DNA of 64,000 nucleotides. It comes from Crocinitomicaceae bacterium (GTDB lineage: Bacteria > Bacteroidota > Bacteroidia > Flavobacteriales_D > Crocinitomicaceae). A program made the translations under genes and the position numbers. The DNA lies in assembly GCA_028689775.1 (NCBI GenBank), contig JAQVCM010000001.1:1-64000 (forward strand), written 5' to 3'. The notes below the pieces were generated by a model, which made no database searches, was not told the DNA's origin, and worked only from the letters and a program-made list of their open reading frames with translations. Of the stretch, positions 49,164-57,706 are shown one piece after another (the stretch's first letter is position 1; each line of letters starts with the position of its first letter).

Positions 49164-49209
49164 TCGTAATATTGGCATATCGCAATATTGCGATATGCCA
49201 ATATTACGA
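49164..49209. repeat. Perfect 46-bp palindrome, copy b (core ATCG-caatattg-CGAT)
   Basis: Bases 49164-49186 are the exact reverse complement of 49187-49209, no mismatch and no loop. It lies in the 111-bp gap between the GT2 and aminotransferase genes, 21 nt before the latter ATG. Confidence 0.92.
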
Positions 49210-49230
49210 TAATACAATAATCTTTAAAAT

Positions 49231-50445
49231 ATGATTCCTTTTTCACCACCTAGAATTGATCAGAAAATCATTGACGAAGTTACGGATGCTCTAAAAAGCG
49301 GTTGGATTACAACAGGTCCAAAAACCAAGCTTTTCGAGAAAGAGCTAACTGCATATTGCGGAAATAAATCCACCGTTGCGGTCAATTCTTGGACAATGGG
49401 TTTACAAGTCTTACTTCATTGGTGGGGAATAGGAGAAGGTGATGAAGTTATTTTACCCGCATATACGTATTGTGCAAGTGCAAATGTTATAATACATTCT
49501 GGGGCAAAACCCGTAATGGTTGATATCAATGAGTCAGATTTTAATATTTCTGTGGATGCCATTCGTAAAGCGATCACTCCACGAACTAAAGCAATTATTT
49601 CTGTTGATATCGCTGGTTTTCCTTGTGATTTTGATGAGATTATGAATCTTATAAATGAGCCCGTGGTTCTGGAGCAATTTCAGCCAAAAGGTGAAAATCA
49701 AACCAAATTAAATCGAATTTTATCCATAGCGGATTCAGCTCACAGTTTCGGTGCACGCTACAACGGAAAACGTTCGGGTTCTTTTACGGATGTTAGTTCG
49801 TTTTCATTCCACGCAGTTAAAAACTTAACAACTGCTGAAGGTGGAGCTTTGTGTTTTAATATGCCAGCACCTTTTGATAATGAAGCGATTTACACAGAGT
49901 TTTGCACGTTAATTCTACACGGACAAAATAAAGATGCCTTAGCTAAAACGCAAAAAGGAAATTGGAGATACGATGTTGAAGAACCGGGGTTTAAATGCAA
50001 CATGACAGACATACAAGCAGCTATTGGCTTGGTTGAGCTTGGAAGATACCAAGAGAATTTAGACAGAAGAAAATCAATTTTCTTACAATATGACGAGGCG
50101 TTTAAATCTGAGTTGTGGGCTATTCTTCCTTTGCATACGACAAAAGAAAAAACTACTTCTTTCCACTTGTATCAACTACGTATTGACGGAATTACAGAAC
50201 CTCAAAGAGATCACATCATGCAATTGATTTTTGATCAAGATGTTTCGGTCAATGTGCACTTTATTCCGCTGCCACTTCTAACGGCATATAAAAAGAGAGG
50301 ATATGACATTAAAAGCTATCCCGAAACTTGGAATAAATACCACAATGAAATCACATTACCCGTTTATTATGATTTAACCGATGAGCAAGTGCAAATTGTG
50401 ATCAATGCTGTTAAAACTGCAGTTATTGCCGTGATAGGTAAGTAG
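49231..50445 (+). CDS. DegT/DnrJ/EryC1/StrS aminotransferase
   Basis: A 404-residue PLP enzyme. It has SGWITTGPKTKLFEKEL at the start, LPAYTYCASANVI in the N-terminal part, and the PLP lysine in SFHAVKNLTTAEGG. It transfers an amino group to a keto-sugar nucleotide, making an amino sugar for the glycan. The insertion around residues 140-160 (EPVVLEQFQPKGENQTK) is longer than usual. The palindrome b lies just before the start. It ends 2 nt before the convergent ArsR gene. Confidence 0.88.
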   Translation: MIPFSPPRIDQKIIDEVTDALKSGWITTGPKTKLFEKELTAYCGNKSTVAVNSWTMGLQVLLHWWGIGEGDEVILPAYTYCASANVIIHSGAKPVMVDINESDFNISVDAIRKAITPRTKAIISVDIAGFPCDFDEIMNLINEPVVLEQFQPKGENQTKLNRILSIADSAHSFGARYNGKRSGSFTDVSSFSFHAVKNLTTAEGGALCFNMPAPFDNEAIYTEFCTLILHGQNKDALAKTQKGNWRYDVEEPGFKCNMTDIQAAIGLVELGRYQENLDRRKSIFLQYDEAFKSELWAILPLHTTKEKTTSFHLYQLRIDGITEPQRDHIMQLIFDQDVSVNVHFIPLPLLTAYKKRGYDIKSYPETWNKYHNEITLPVYYDLTDEQVQIVINAVKTAVIAVIGK

Positions 50446-50446
50446 T

Positions 50447-50842
50447 CTAGGAGCAGGATGTTATTCCGAAATCTGGATAATGAATCGGTTTAAAAGTGTT
50501 GAATTCGACATACAATCCGGTGAAATTTGATTTATCATGTTGACTAATATATCTGTCAATGCATTTGGTTATTTCCAGCATAGCCAGTTTGTTAATTGAG
50601 TACATTGACTTATTTCCATCCGCTCGAATGTCAATGATTCCAGCAACATGGAGCTCTTTTAAGTGTTGAGAAATGGTGGATTGTGCGAGTGGAATATAGA
50701 ACTGTAAGTCTTTGCCCGATAGGGTTTGGTGGCGTATGACATTTTCGACAATTGCTAATCTTGCTGGATGCGCAAGTGCTTTGAATAGGCGAGCCATTTC
50801 TATTTGTTCCCTAGTATATATTTGAAGTTTTGTGGTTCCCAT
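50447..50842 (-). CDS. ArsR-family transcriptional regulator
   Basis: A 131-residue winged-helix protein: MARLFKALAHPARLAIVENV (helix 1-2) and IPLAQSTISQHLKELHVAGI (recognition helix), followed by the wing DIRADGNKSMYSI. The classic ELCVCDL metal motif is absent, so it may respond to something other than metals. Upstream lies a 10-bp inverted repeat (50881-50909), a candidate operator. It sits inside the polysaccharide cluster and may control it. Confidence 0.85.
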   Translation of the reverse strand: MGTTKLQIYTREQIEMARLFKALAHPARLAIVENVIRHQTLSGKDLQFYIPLAQSTISQHLKELHVAGIIDIRADGNKSMYSINKLAMLEITKCIDRYISQHDKSNFTGLYVEFNTFKPIHYPDFGITSCS

Positions 50843-50880
50843 AAATCGTGAATTAAGTGGTTGAGTATCTAAGATATGAA

Positions 50881-50909
50881 ATATTACCTCATCTCACAAG
50901 AGGTAATAT
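50881..50909 (-). promoter_or_regulatory. Candidate ArsR operator (10-bp inverted repeat)
   Basis: atattacctc - 9 nt - gaggtaatat is an exact inverted repeat, 38 bp upstream of the regulator's ATG. Size and place fit an autoregulatory winged-helix site. It is distinct from the dispersed palindrome next to it. Confidence 0.5.
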
Positions 50910-50920
50910 GTTAAATTTCA

Positions 50921-50956
50921 ATATTGCAATATCGGCATATTGCGATATTGCAATAT
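50921..50956. repeat. Dispersed palindrome, copy c (core ATCG-gcatattg-CGAT)
   Basis: Fourteen-bp perfect arms atattgcaatatcg / cgatattgcaatat with 8-nt centre gcatattg (50935-50942). Lies between the divergently arranged ArsR and sugar transferase genes. Confidence 0.88.
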
Positions 50957-51056
50957 GATGATTTTAATAATTTCCTGTTTTGTTATTACAAGAACCCTCC
51001 CATTCATTCCGAAAATCAACTTTTAAACTAACTTTACAACTTTGAAAGTAAAAAAC

Positions 51057-51647
51057 ATGAAGCGACTTTTTGATATTTTGGTTTCGTCTGTAATTCTATT
51101 ATTCTTTTTTCCGATTGGGATCCTAATTTCGACATTCATTTTTTTCGGGAGTAAAGGAAGTGTTTTCTATCGTCAAGAAAGAGTTGGTTTAAATGGCAAG
51201 TCCTTTTTATTGTATAAGTTTCGGACTATGAAGCCAGATTCTGATAAGTCTGGAAAACTGACTGTCGGAATGCGAGATCCACGAATTACTCGCATTGGAT
51301 ATGTTTTAAGAAAATACAAAATTGATGAATTTCCGCAATTTTTAAATGTAATTAACGGAAGTATGAGTATTGTAGGACCTCGACCTGAGGTTCAAGAATA
51401 TGTTGATTTATATACGGAAGATCAACGAAAGATATTAAATGTAAAGCCAGGGATTACCGATTATGCATCTTTAGAGTATTTTGACGAAAGTAGATTATTG
51501 GGAGAGTCAGAAAATCCAAGAGAGACATACATTTATGAAATAATGCCATCAAAAATAGCGTTGAACAAAAAATATCTTGATAATCCATCAGTAGCTCATG
51601 ACATAGAAATTATGTGGAAAACCTTTTTGAAAATAATTGGTAAGTAG
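51057..51647 (+). CDS. Initiating sugar-phosphate transferase (WcaJ/PglC-like, small form)
   Basis: About 196 residues with a membrane segment at residues 9-28, then FYRQERVGLNGKSF, LYKFRTM, RKYKIDEFPQFLNVI and SIVGPRPE, the catalytic region of bacterial sugar transferases. It moves a sugar-1-phosphate onto undecaprenyl phosphate, the first step of the glycan. The ATG at 51057 is preferred to a TTG at 51042. End of the surface polysaccharide cluster. Confidence 0.9.
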   Translation: MKRLFDILVSSVILLFFFPIGILISTFIFFGSKGSVFYRQERVGLNGKSFLLYKFRTMKPDSDKSGKLTVGMRDPRITRIGYVLRKYKIDEFPQFLNVINGSMSIVGPRPEVQEYVDLYTEDQRKILNVKPGITDYASLEYFDESRLLGESENPRETYIYEIMPSKIALNKKYLDNPSVAHDIEIMWKTFLKIIGK

Positions 51648-51743
51648 TTTATTTTCCCTTAACTTAGATATGCTTTAGGTATTGCTTACAAAAGAGTCAA
51701 GGCCCATTCAAGATTTAATTACCTTTATAAAAAACCGTGTTTT

Positions 51744-52391
51744 ATGATATATGATTTAAGCAAAACCAATTCTATTTTTGGAACTTTTCTAGCAGAATTA
51801 AGAGACGTTACGATTCAAAAAGATTCGATGCGCTTTCGCAGAAATTTAGAAAGAATGGCAGAGATTATGGCATACGAAATCTCCAAGAAAATGGAATATG
51901 TTGCGACTAAAGTTATCACGCCTTTGGGAGAAACAGAAGTGAACTATTTAAAATCACAACCTGTTTTGGCGACTATTCTTAGAGCTGGATTACCAATGCA
52001 CCAAGGACTGTTGAATTATTTTGATAAGGGAGAAAGCGCTTTTGTTTCAGCTTATAGAAAACATTCTACCGCAGAAATTTTCGATATTCAAATTGAGTAT
52101 ATTGCTTCACCTATTATTGACGATAAAGTATTGATCATATCTGACCCAATGCTTGCAACAGGGAGTTCAATGGTGCGTGTCTACAAAGAGCTTTTAAAGC
52201 GAGGAAAACCTTCTAAAGTCTATGTTATTTCAGCTATTGCTGCACCCGAAGCGATAACGTATATTCGTAAAAATTTACCCGCAACCGTTGAGATTTACGT
52301 TGGAGCCATTGATATAGAATTAACAGCGCAAGCATACATAGTTCCAGGTTTAGGAGATGCTGGAGATTTGGCCTACGGAGAAAAAAGTTAA
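51744..52391 (+). CDS. upp: Uracil phosphoribosyltransferase
   Basis: A 215-residue enzyme with the PRPP loop LIISDPMLATGSSMVR and C-terminal VPGLGDAGDLAYG, both highly typical. It salvages uracil to UMP. Followed by a probable terminator. Confidence 0.93.
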   Translation: MIYDLSKTNSIFGTFLAELRDVTIQKDSMRFRRNLERMAEIMAYEISKKMEYVATKVITPLGETEVNYLKSQPVLATILRAGLPMHQGLLNYFDKGESAFVSAYRKHSTAEIFDIQIEYIASPIIDDKVLIISDPMLATGSSMVRVYKELLKRGKPSKVYVISAIAAPEAITYIRKNLPATVEIYVGAIDIELTAQAYIVPGLGDAGDLAYGEKS

Positions 52392-52425
52392 TTGTTATAT
52401 TGAGAAACGTACATTACTAGTAAGG

Positions 52426-52476
52426 ATAGCGCGCGTGTCTGTAATAATCAGTATCACACGCTATTGTTGCTTTTTT
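52426..52476 (+). terminator. Probable terminator after upp
   Basis: Stem atagcg..cgtgt / acacgctat with a bulge, then gttgc and tttttt. Imperfect, so moderate. Confidence 0.5.
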
Positions 52477-52486
52477 AATTTAAACC

Positions 52487-53191
52487 ATGAATAAGAAACA
52501 CCTTTTCTTTGATCTAGATAGAACGCTCTGGGATTTTGAAACCAACTCTCAAAAAGCATTAGAGATGTTGTTTTCAGAGTTTAAACTAGCGGATTCTATT
52601 AAGGATTTTAATAAATTCCATCACGAGTATAAAAGAATAAACGCAAAATTATGGAAATTATACGGCGCTGGAAAAATGAAGAAAGAAGAATTGAGAGATG
52701 AAAGATTTATACAGACACTTTCTGCATTTAAAATACAAGACCGAGCTTTGGCAGTGAAATTCAGTGATAGTTACGTAGATGTTTCGCCGAGGCAGACTAT
52801 CCTTTTTCCAGATACGATTGATACTTTAGAAGCGTTAAAGAAATTAGATTATCAAATGCACATTATTACCAATGGCTTTGAAGAAGTTCAGCATATTAAA
52901 TTAGAAAATTCAAATCTTAAACCATTTTTTGACGTGATTGTATGTTCAGAGAATGTAGGATATAATAAGCCAGATATTCGTGTTTTTCAGTATGCGATGA
53001 ACAAAGCGAAAACCATTGCGAATAATAGTGTTATGATTGGCGACGATAGAGCTGTGGATATCCAAGGTGCATTAAGAGCAGGAATGAGAGCGATACTTTT
53101 CGACCCTAGAAATCAGTACAAGCAATCTGCTGACGAGGTCAAAGTTCAGAATATTAATGAGTTGCCACTTATGTTAGCAATGATGAAATAG
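52487..53191 (+). CDS. yjjG: HAD phosphatase, YjjG-like pyrimidine nucleotidase
   Basis: A 234-residue HAD enzyme: motif I FFDLDRT (D9, D11), motif II ITNGF, motif III in NKPDIRVF, and motif IV MIGDDRAVDIQGA. The cap domain and N-terminal KKHLFFDLDRTLWDFE match YjjG, which dephosphorylates noncanonical pyrimidine nucleotides. The substrate is inferred from family; it follows upp, which also handles pyrimidines. Confidence 0.82.
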   Translation: MNKKHLFFDLDRTLWDFETNSQKALEMLFSEFKLADSIKDFNKFHHEYKRINAKLWKLYGAGKMKKEELRDERFIQTLSAFKIQDRALAVKFSDSYVDVSPRQTILFPDTIDTLEALKKLDYQMHIITNGFEEVQHIKLENSNLKPFFDVIVCSENVGYNKPDIRVFQYAMNKAKTIANNSVMIGDDRAVDIQGALRAGMRAILFDPRNQYKQSADEVKVQNINELPLMLAMMK

Positions 53192-53200
53192 CATAAAACG

Positions 53201-53240
53201 TAAAAAAGCAATATCGGCATATTGCGATATTGCTTTTTTA
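53201..53240. terminator. Dispersed palindrome, copy d, acting as a bidirectional terminator
   Basis: Arms of 16 bp taaaaaagcaatatcg / cgatattgcttttta with the 8-nt centre gcatattg (53217-53224). Flanked by A6 on the left and T6 on the right, so it can terminate both convergent genes (yjjG, rlmB). A copy of the dispersed family used as a terminator. Confidence 0.85.
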
Positions 53241-53266
53241 CAATATACCTTAGTCAATAGATTTTC

Positions 53267-54067
53267 CTAACTGTATAATTCTTGACGAGTTCGCTCGTAT
53301 AAAATCATTCCTGTTGCTACTCCAACATTCAATGAAGAGATGTTTCCTTTTAACGGAATTTTTCCTTTCACATCGCACATGTTCAAAATGTCATTTGTAA
53401 TCCCATCTTCTTCAGATCCCATGATAATTGCAACCGCACCTCTTAAATTCACTTCGTAAATCGGAACAGAGGTCTTTTCTGTAGCTGCAACAATGCGAAT
53501 TCCGCTTTGCTGAAGGTAAAATAAACTTTCTTTCAAGTTGTCTGTTTTACAAACAGGAATTCTATTCAAAGCACCAGCAGAAGTTTTAATTGCATCGGCT
53601 GTAACTTGAACGGATCCTCGGCTAGGAATGATAATTGCTGTAACACCTTGACATTCTGCCGTACGAGCAATCGCACCAAAGTTTCTTACATCTGTTAAGC
53701 GATCTAAGAATAGGAAGCAAGGTTTTTCATCATTTTCCATTGCTTTATCAACCATTTCATTCAAATTATGGTAAGCTAGCGGAGCGATGTATGCAATTAC
53801 ACCTTGGTGATTTTGACTTGTAATTTTATCCAATCGTTCAACAGGAACGTATTGAATAAAGTAATCTTTATTTGCAGTTTCTTCTTTCAGTTCGTAAAAT
53901 AAATCTTTATTAATTCCTTTTTGAATCATCAATTTATTAATCTCTCTACCCGCACGAATTGCTTCAATAACAGCTCTAATACCAAAAATGATATCTGGGT
54001 TTTCTTTATCTCGAGGGTTTGGTTTGAAATCTTTTCTACCAAAACCGGAGTCTTTCTTGTATTTCAT
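53267..54067 (-). CDS. rlmB: 23S rRNA 2'-O-ribose methyltransferase RlmB/TrmH-family
   Basis: A 266-residue SPOUT protein. The N-terminal substrate-binding part has IIFGIRAVIEAIRAG, and the knot carries LDRLTDVRNFGAIARTAE, IMGSEEDGI and LKGNISSLNVGVATGMILYE. It methylates G2251 of 23S rRNA if it is true RlmB. Its promoter TATCTTTG (54079-54072) ends 4 nt before the ATG. A long basic N-terminal tail (KKDSGFGRKDFKPNPR) precedes the domain. Confidence 0.88.
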   Translation of the reverse strand: MKYKKDSGFGRKDFKPNPRDKENPDIIFGIRAVIEAIRAGREINKLMIQKGINKDLFYELKEETANKDYFIQYVPVERLDKITSQNHQGVIAYIAPLAYHNLNEMVDKAMENDEKPCFLFLDRLTDVRNFGAIARTAECQGVTAIIIPSRGSVQVTADAIKTSAGALNRIPVCKTDNLKESLFYLQQSGIRIVAATEKTSVPIYEVNLRGAVAIIMGSEEDGITNDILNMCDVKGKIPLKGNISSLNVGVATGMILYERTRQELYS

Positions 54068-54071
54068 GATG

Positions 54072-54079
54072 CAAAGATA
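54072..54079 (-). promoter_or_regulatory. -7 element TATCTTTG of rlmB (minus strand)
   Basis: Exact TAnnTTTG match, 4 nt upstream of the start, again a leaderless-type layout. Confidence 0.55.
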
Positions 54080-54196
54080 AGTGATATTATCATGGATTGA
54101 TTTCCTTACATATATTATTATTGAAAATAAAATCAGGAATAACTACTTGCTTACTATGTTTAAAACGCTAAACTCAATTTTACTTTGATTGAACTT

Positions 54197-54631
54197 ATGT
54201 ACCTTTATGGGATGAAACCAGAAAAGAAACAACTCATAATAGACAGTTTCAATCGTTCACCGATGTTGAAAGTTTTGAATGTATCATTGCTTGAAGTAGA
54301 AACTGATTTTGTGTCGATGAAATTGCCAAAACAAGAATTTATGACTCGTAAAGCAGGTATGTTTAATGGAGCAATGATGGCTTCTTTGGTAGATGTATCG
54401 TCTGGTTATGCTGCGGTTAGCCACTTTGAAGAAGATTGTTATGTTGTTACTGTTGAACTGAAAATAAATTACTTGAGACCAGCAATTGGTGATTTTCTAA
54501 TCTCTAAATCTCATGTTGTCAAAGGTGGAAGAGTAAGTGTTATTCGAACAGAAGTTTATGCTCAAAATGAGGGTAATGAAAGTCAAACGCACGTAGCAAC
54601 TTCTTTGGTTACTATGATGAAAACAAAATAG
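54197..54631 (+). CDS. PaaI-family thioesterase (hotdog fold)
   Basis: About 144 residues, with AGMFNGAMMASLVDVSSGYA and VELKINYLRPA, the hotdog thioesterase pattern. Likely hydrolyses an acyl-CoA or acyl-carrier thioester. Start uncertain: ATG at 54197 or 54212; a TACTTTG at about 54181-54187 suits either. Convergent with the racemase gene. Confidence 0.75.
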   Translation: MYLYGMKPEKKQLIIDSFNRSPMLKVLNVSLLEVETDFVSMKLPKQEFMTRKAGMFNGAMMASLVDVSSGYAAVSHFEEDCYVVTVELKINYLRPAIGDFLISKSHVVKGGRVSVIRTEVYAQNEGNESQTHVATSLVTMMKTK

Positions 54632-54667
54632 AGACTAGGTTTAAAGCTTTGATTTACAGAGTTAAAT

Positions 54668-54711
54668 CGTAATATTGCAATATCGCAATATGCCGATATT
54701 GCAACATTACG
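54668..54711. repeat. Dispersed palindrome, copy e (core ATCG-caatatgc-CGAT)
   Basis: Eighteen-bp arms cgtaatattgcaatatcg / cgatattgcaacattacg with one mismatch; centre caatatgc (54686-54693), the reverse complement of the centre of copies c and d. Sits between two convergent genes. Confidence 0.88.
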
Positions 54712-54745
54712 CAAAACAGTTTTTAAGTGAAATTACCAACTCGTT

Positions 54746-55816
54746 TTATTCAAATTTCTTATCTATATAATCAGAATTCATCAACCTCAAAATTCCCATA
54801 TAATTCAAACTAAACTCGATGAGGTTTCCTACTTGCAATCCTCTTTTGTTTTCTCCTAAATCAATCACAATCATATCAGAACTTGCGCCAGCAATTGACA
54901 TGTCACTATGAATAGGATTTATACTTCCTTCTTCTACATCCAATAAGCCAACATCTACAATCGCTCTATACGAGTGACTTCCTTCGTTGGCATCATCAAT
55001 TTCCATAGTTTCACCCATCAGATTTAAACCAAGTTCACCACTTGGTACCATTGGTTTGTCATTGAGCTCAATGATTTCAGCATAGAGTTTGAAAACATCG
55101 TTGTGCATGTGTTCAAAGGGACTGTTGTTATAAACATCTGTTCCTAAAAACAATGTTTCTCCAACTCTAAAATGATTGACACCACTAGGCAATAGACCTC
55201 TTTCGATAAGCGGTATGGTGACAGAAGCACCACCAGAAATGTATGGTATTTTTTTGTCAAATCGCGCTTCGACCAATTCTTTGTACAAACAAAGTTGAAT
55301 TAATTTGTCGTGATTGGGGAGAACGCCATTCATACAGGTTAAGTTGGCTCCGATTCCAGCCACCTCGATATTGGGAAGTTCAAAAACCTTAGAGTAAAAC
55401 TCGATGAATTGTTCTCGCATCACACCTTCGCGTAATTCCCCCAATTCGATCATAATTACAATCTTGTGAAGTTTTTTAAAACGAACAGCTGCATCTGAAA
55501 GCAGTTTAATCGTTTCAAATTCAGTGTTAAAACTGACATCTGCAAATTGAATTATTTTATTGACATATCTTTTTGCGGGGGGCTTGATGAAAACAGTTTC
55601 AATCTCTGGATTAATCGATTTAATAATTTTTAAATTGGTAATTCTACTATCACAAACCTGCTTAATACCTAATTCCATCAATGCTTCAAGGTACGTCGTG
55701 TTTCCACAAAGTAATTTTGCGACGATTGACCACTCGATGTTTTTCGATTGAAATAAAGTATCTAAAGATTGATAATTTTCCTTTAATTTTTGCTTGTTGA
55801 GTGTAATGAAAGCCAT
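54746..55816 (-). CDS. PLP amino-acid racemase, alanine racemase N-terminal fold (Orr-like)
   Basis: A 356-residue fold type III PLP enzyme. The PLP lysine is K34 in VAKLLCGNT, followed by SFNTE and GANLTCMNG. Close to the ornithine/alanine racemase branch that lacks the alanine racemase C-terminal domain as a full copy. Substrate is not visible. Cotranscribed with the GNAT gene 13 nt upstream. Confidence 0.78.
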   Translation of the reverse strand: MAFITLNKQKLKENYQSLDTLFQSKNIEWSIVAKLLCGNTTYLEALMELGIKQVCDSRITNLKIIKSINPEIETVFIKPPAKRYVNKIIQFADVSFNTEFETIKLLSDAAVRFKKLHKIVIMIELGELREGVMREQFIEFYSKVFELPNIEVAGIGANLTCMNGVLPNHDKLIQLCLYKELVEARFDKKIPYISGGASVTIPLIERGLLPSGVNHFRVGETLFLGTDVYNNSPFEHMHNDVFKLYAEIIELNDKPMVPSGELGLNLMGETMEIDDANEGSHSYRAIVDVGLLDVEEGSINPIHSDMSIAGASSDMIVIDLGENKRGLQVGNLIEFSLNYMGILRLMNSDYIDKKFE

Positions 55817-55829
55817 AATTTATCGCGTC

Positions 55830-56276
55830 TTATTTCTTTCTACTAAATCTCATTTCAAGATACTTGTTGGTAAAGCCTAATTTTTCATAGAGCTTTTTAG
55901 CAGGATTGTCAGGTTCCACATGGAGTGCAATGTCGCCATCAACATTTTCAATGGCGGCAAGCATCAGTTGTTTACCGATTCCTTGACCACGATAATCTTT
56001 GTGGGTTGCGATATATACCAAGATGTTTTCAGGAATGTACGCTTTCATACCTGTACTATTTACAATGACAACACCAGTTAAAACACCATCGTTGTAGGCT
56101 GAAAATACTTTTCCGCCTTGTCCTTTGCCTTCATCCAATACATAAGCCAAACATTTTTCAATGTCGGAAATGGGGTCGCCATAGTTTTCTAAATGTTGGA
56201 AAAGGAAATTTGCGAATTGTGTTCTTTCTTCTTGCGAAGGTTTTTGTTCTCTGTCAAAAGTTTTGATCAGGGCCAT
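55830..56276 (-). CDS. GNAT N-acetyltransferase
   Basis: A 148-residue acetyltransferase with the acetyl-CoA pocket YRGQGIGKQLMLAAI and C-terminal NPAKKLYEKLGF. Substrate is unknown. Its 3' end lies 13 nt before the racemase on the same strand, so one operon is likely. Confidence 0.85.
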   Translation of the reverse strand: MALIKTFDREQKPSQEERTQFANFLFQHLENYGDPISDIEKCLAYVLDEGKGQGGKVFSAYNDGVLTGVVIVNSTGMKAYIPENILVYIATHKDYRGQGIGKQLMLAAIENVDGDIALHVEPDNPAKKLYEKLGFTNKYLEMRFSRKK

Positions 56277-56779
56277 AATTTTTTAAACTTTTTCTCCGGT
56301 TTCGGAGACTCTTAAACAGTTTTTATAAAATCAAACTGATAAATACTCATTAATTTACACTGCACGTTGCAATGAATGTATTCTTGCTTTTACATCAATA
56401 AATACACAAAAAATCGAATGAATTTCGATATTAATTTTCTGCAAGTTAGTGAATCTCTGATGGAATTCCAAATTAATTCACCTTTAATTATCGCTTTTTC
56501 TATTTTTATTTTCTAGTTAATCTATTGATTTACAGGTTGTAATTGTTTATGTTGTGTGTGTAAATCATACGATATACTAATTCATTATCTTTTATGAAAT
56601 TCGTTGCTAAAAGAGGTTTTTTAACGATGTGTTTCTTGAAAATTTTAACGATTTCAAATACATTCAATTTTTGAAAAGTATTTCAATAAATCATTGTAAG
56701 AAATTAGCGGTGATTTTTCAAAAAAAAGACTGAACTTTGCACGATTTTTGATGTCAACAAATTAAAATTTCAACACTTT
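56277..56779. other. 503-bp AT-rich gap between divergent GNAT and kinase genes
   Basis: No gene, tRNA, palindrome of the dispersed family or tandem repeat was seen. A weak TGAACTTTG (about 56731) may be the kinase promoter. It may hold control elements for both sides. Confidence 0.3.
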
Positions 56780-57676
56780 ATGAAGCGGCAAACTGCATTG
56801 ATATTTTACGTTCTTGGATTCTACGTTGTGCTTCAGTTCGCATGGTGGGGATATCATTTAATTCAGATTTCTAGCCAATTGCAGCAAGTTAATAATCAAG
56901 TCAATAGTAAGACAACGATGATTATTGGTGAAGGATTTGTGTTTTTTATTTTGCTTGTCGTGGGATTGTGGAGAATAAAAGTTTCTATCAATAAAGACCA
57001 CAAGCTTTCTGAGCGACAAAACAATTTTTTGCTATCGGTAACGCATGAACTTAAAACGCCGATTGCTTCTAATAAATTGTATTTGCAAACGCTTGTCAAA
57101 CATGATTTTCCGATTGAAAAAAGAGAAGAACTATTGAAAAAGGCATTGATAGAAAATCAACGTTTGGAAGAAATTGTTGAGATGATTTTGACAGCAACAC
57201 GTATTGAAAATCAAACTTTTCAGTTGCACAAGGAATGGATTGACTTAAATGAGATGTTAAGTCAATTGGCTGAAAATGAAAATTCGATTTTAGGAAAAGA
57301 ATGGGTTGTCTTTGAAGCAAAAGATAACGTGAAAGTTCAAGTGGAAGCAGATGCTTTTATGATCAAAACCATTGTTAGAAATCTGATTGAAAATGCCTTA
57401 AAATATGCTCCTTCATCGGAAAAGATTATCGTCTTTTTAAGGCGAGAAAATAACAGGGTTAAATTTGGAGTGGAAGATTTAGGGCCAGGTATTCCAGCTG
57501 AAAATCAACGCTTGGTTTTCAAAAAATTTATTCGGTTGGAAAATGAGGAAACTCGCTCACAAAAAGGAACAGGATTAGGACTGTTCATCGCTTCTGAATT
57601 TACTAGATTAAATGGTGGTAAACTAAATTATTTGCCGAACAAACCAAAAGGTTCAATCTTTGAAATTACTTTATAA
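56780..57676 (+). CDS. Sensor histidine kinase
   Basis: A 298-residue protein with two membrane segments (about residues 7-29 and 45-65) and a short periplasmic loop, no HAMP or PAS. The H box VTHELKTP has H89; N box NLIENALKYAP, G1 DLGPGIP and G2 GTGLGLFIA follow. It would phosphorylate a response regulator, but none is encoded next to it, so it is orphan. gpmI follows 30 nt later. Confidence 0.85.
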   Translation: MKRQTALIFYVLGFYVVLQFAWWGYHLIQISSQLQQVNNQVNSKTTMIIGEGFVFFILLVVGLWRIKVSINKDHKLSERQNNFLLSVTHELKTPIASNKLYLQTLVKHDFPIEKREELLKKALIENQRLEEIVEMILTATRIENQTFQLHKEWIDLNEMLSQLAENENSILGKEWVVFEAKDNVKVQVEADAFMIKTIVRNLIENALKYAPSSEKIIVFLRRENNRVKFGVEDLGPGIPAENQRLVFKKFIRLENEETRSQKGTGLGLFIASEFTRLNGGKLNYLPNKPKGSIFEITL

Positions 57677-57706
57677 TGAGATTATCCAACGACAAACTAA
57701 TATACA

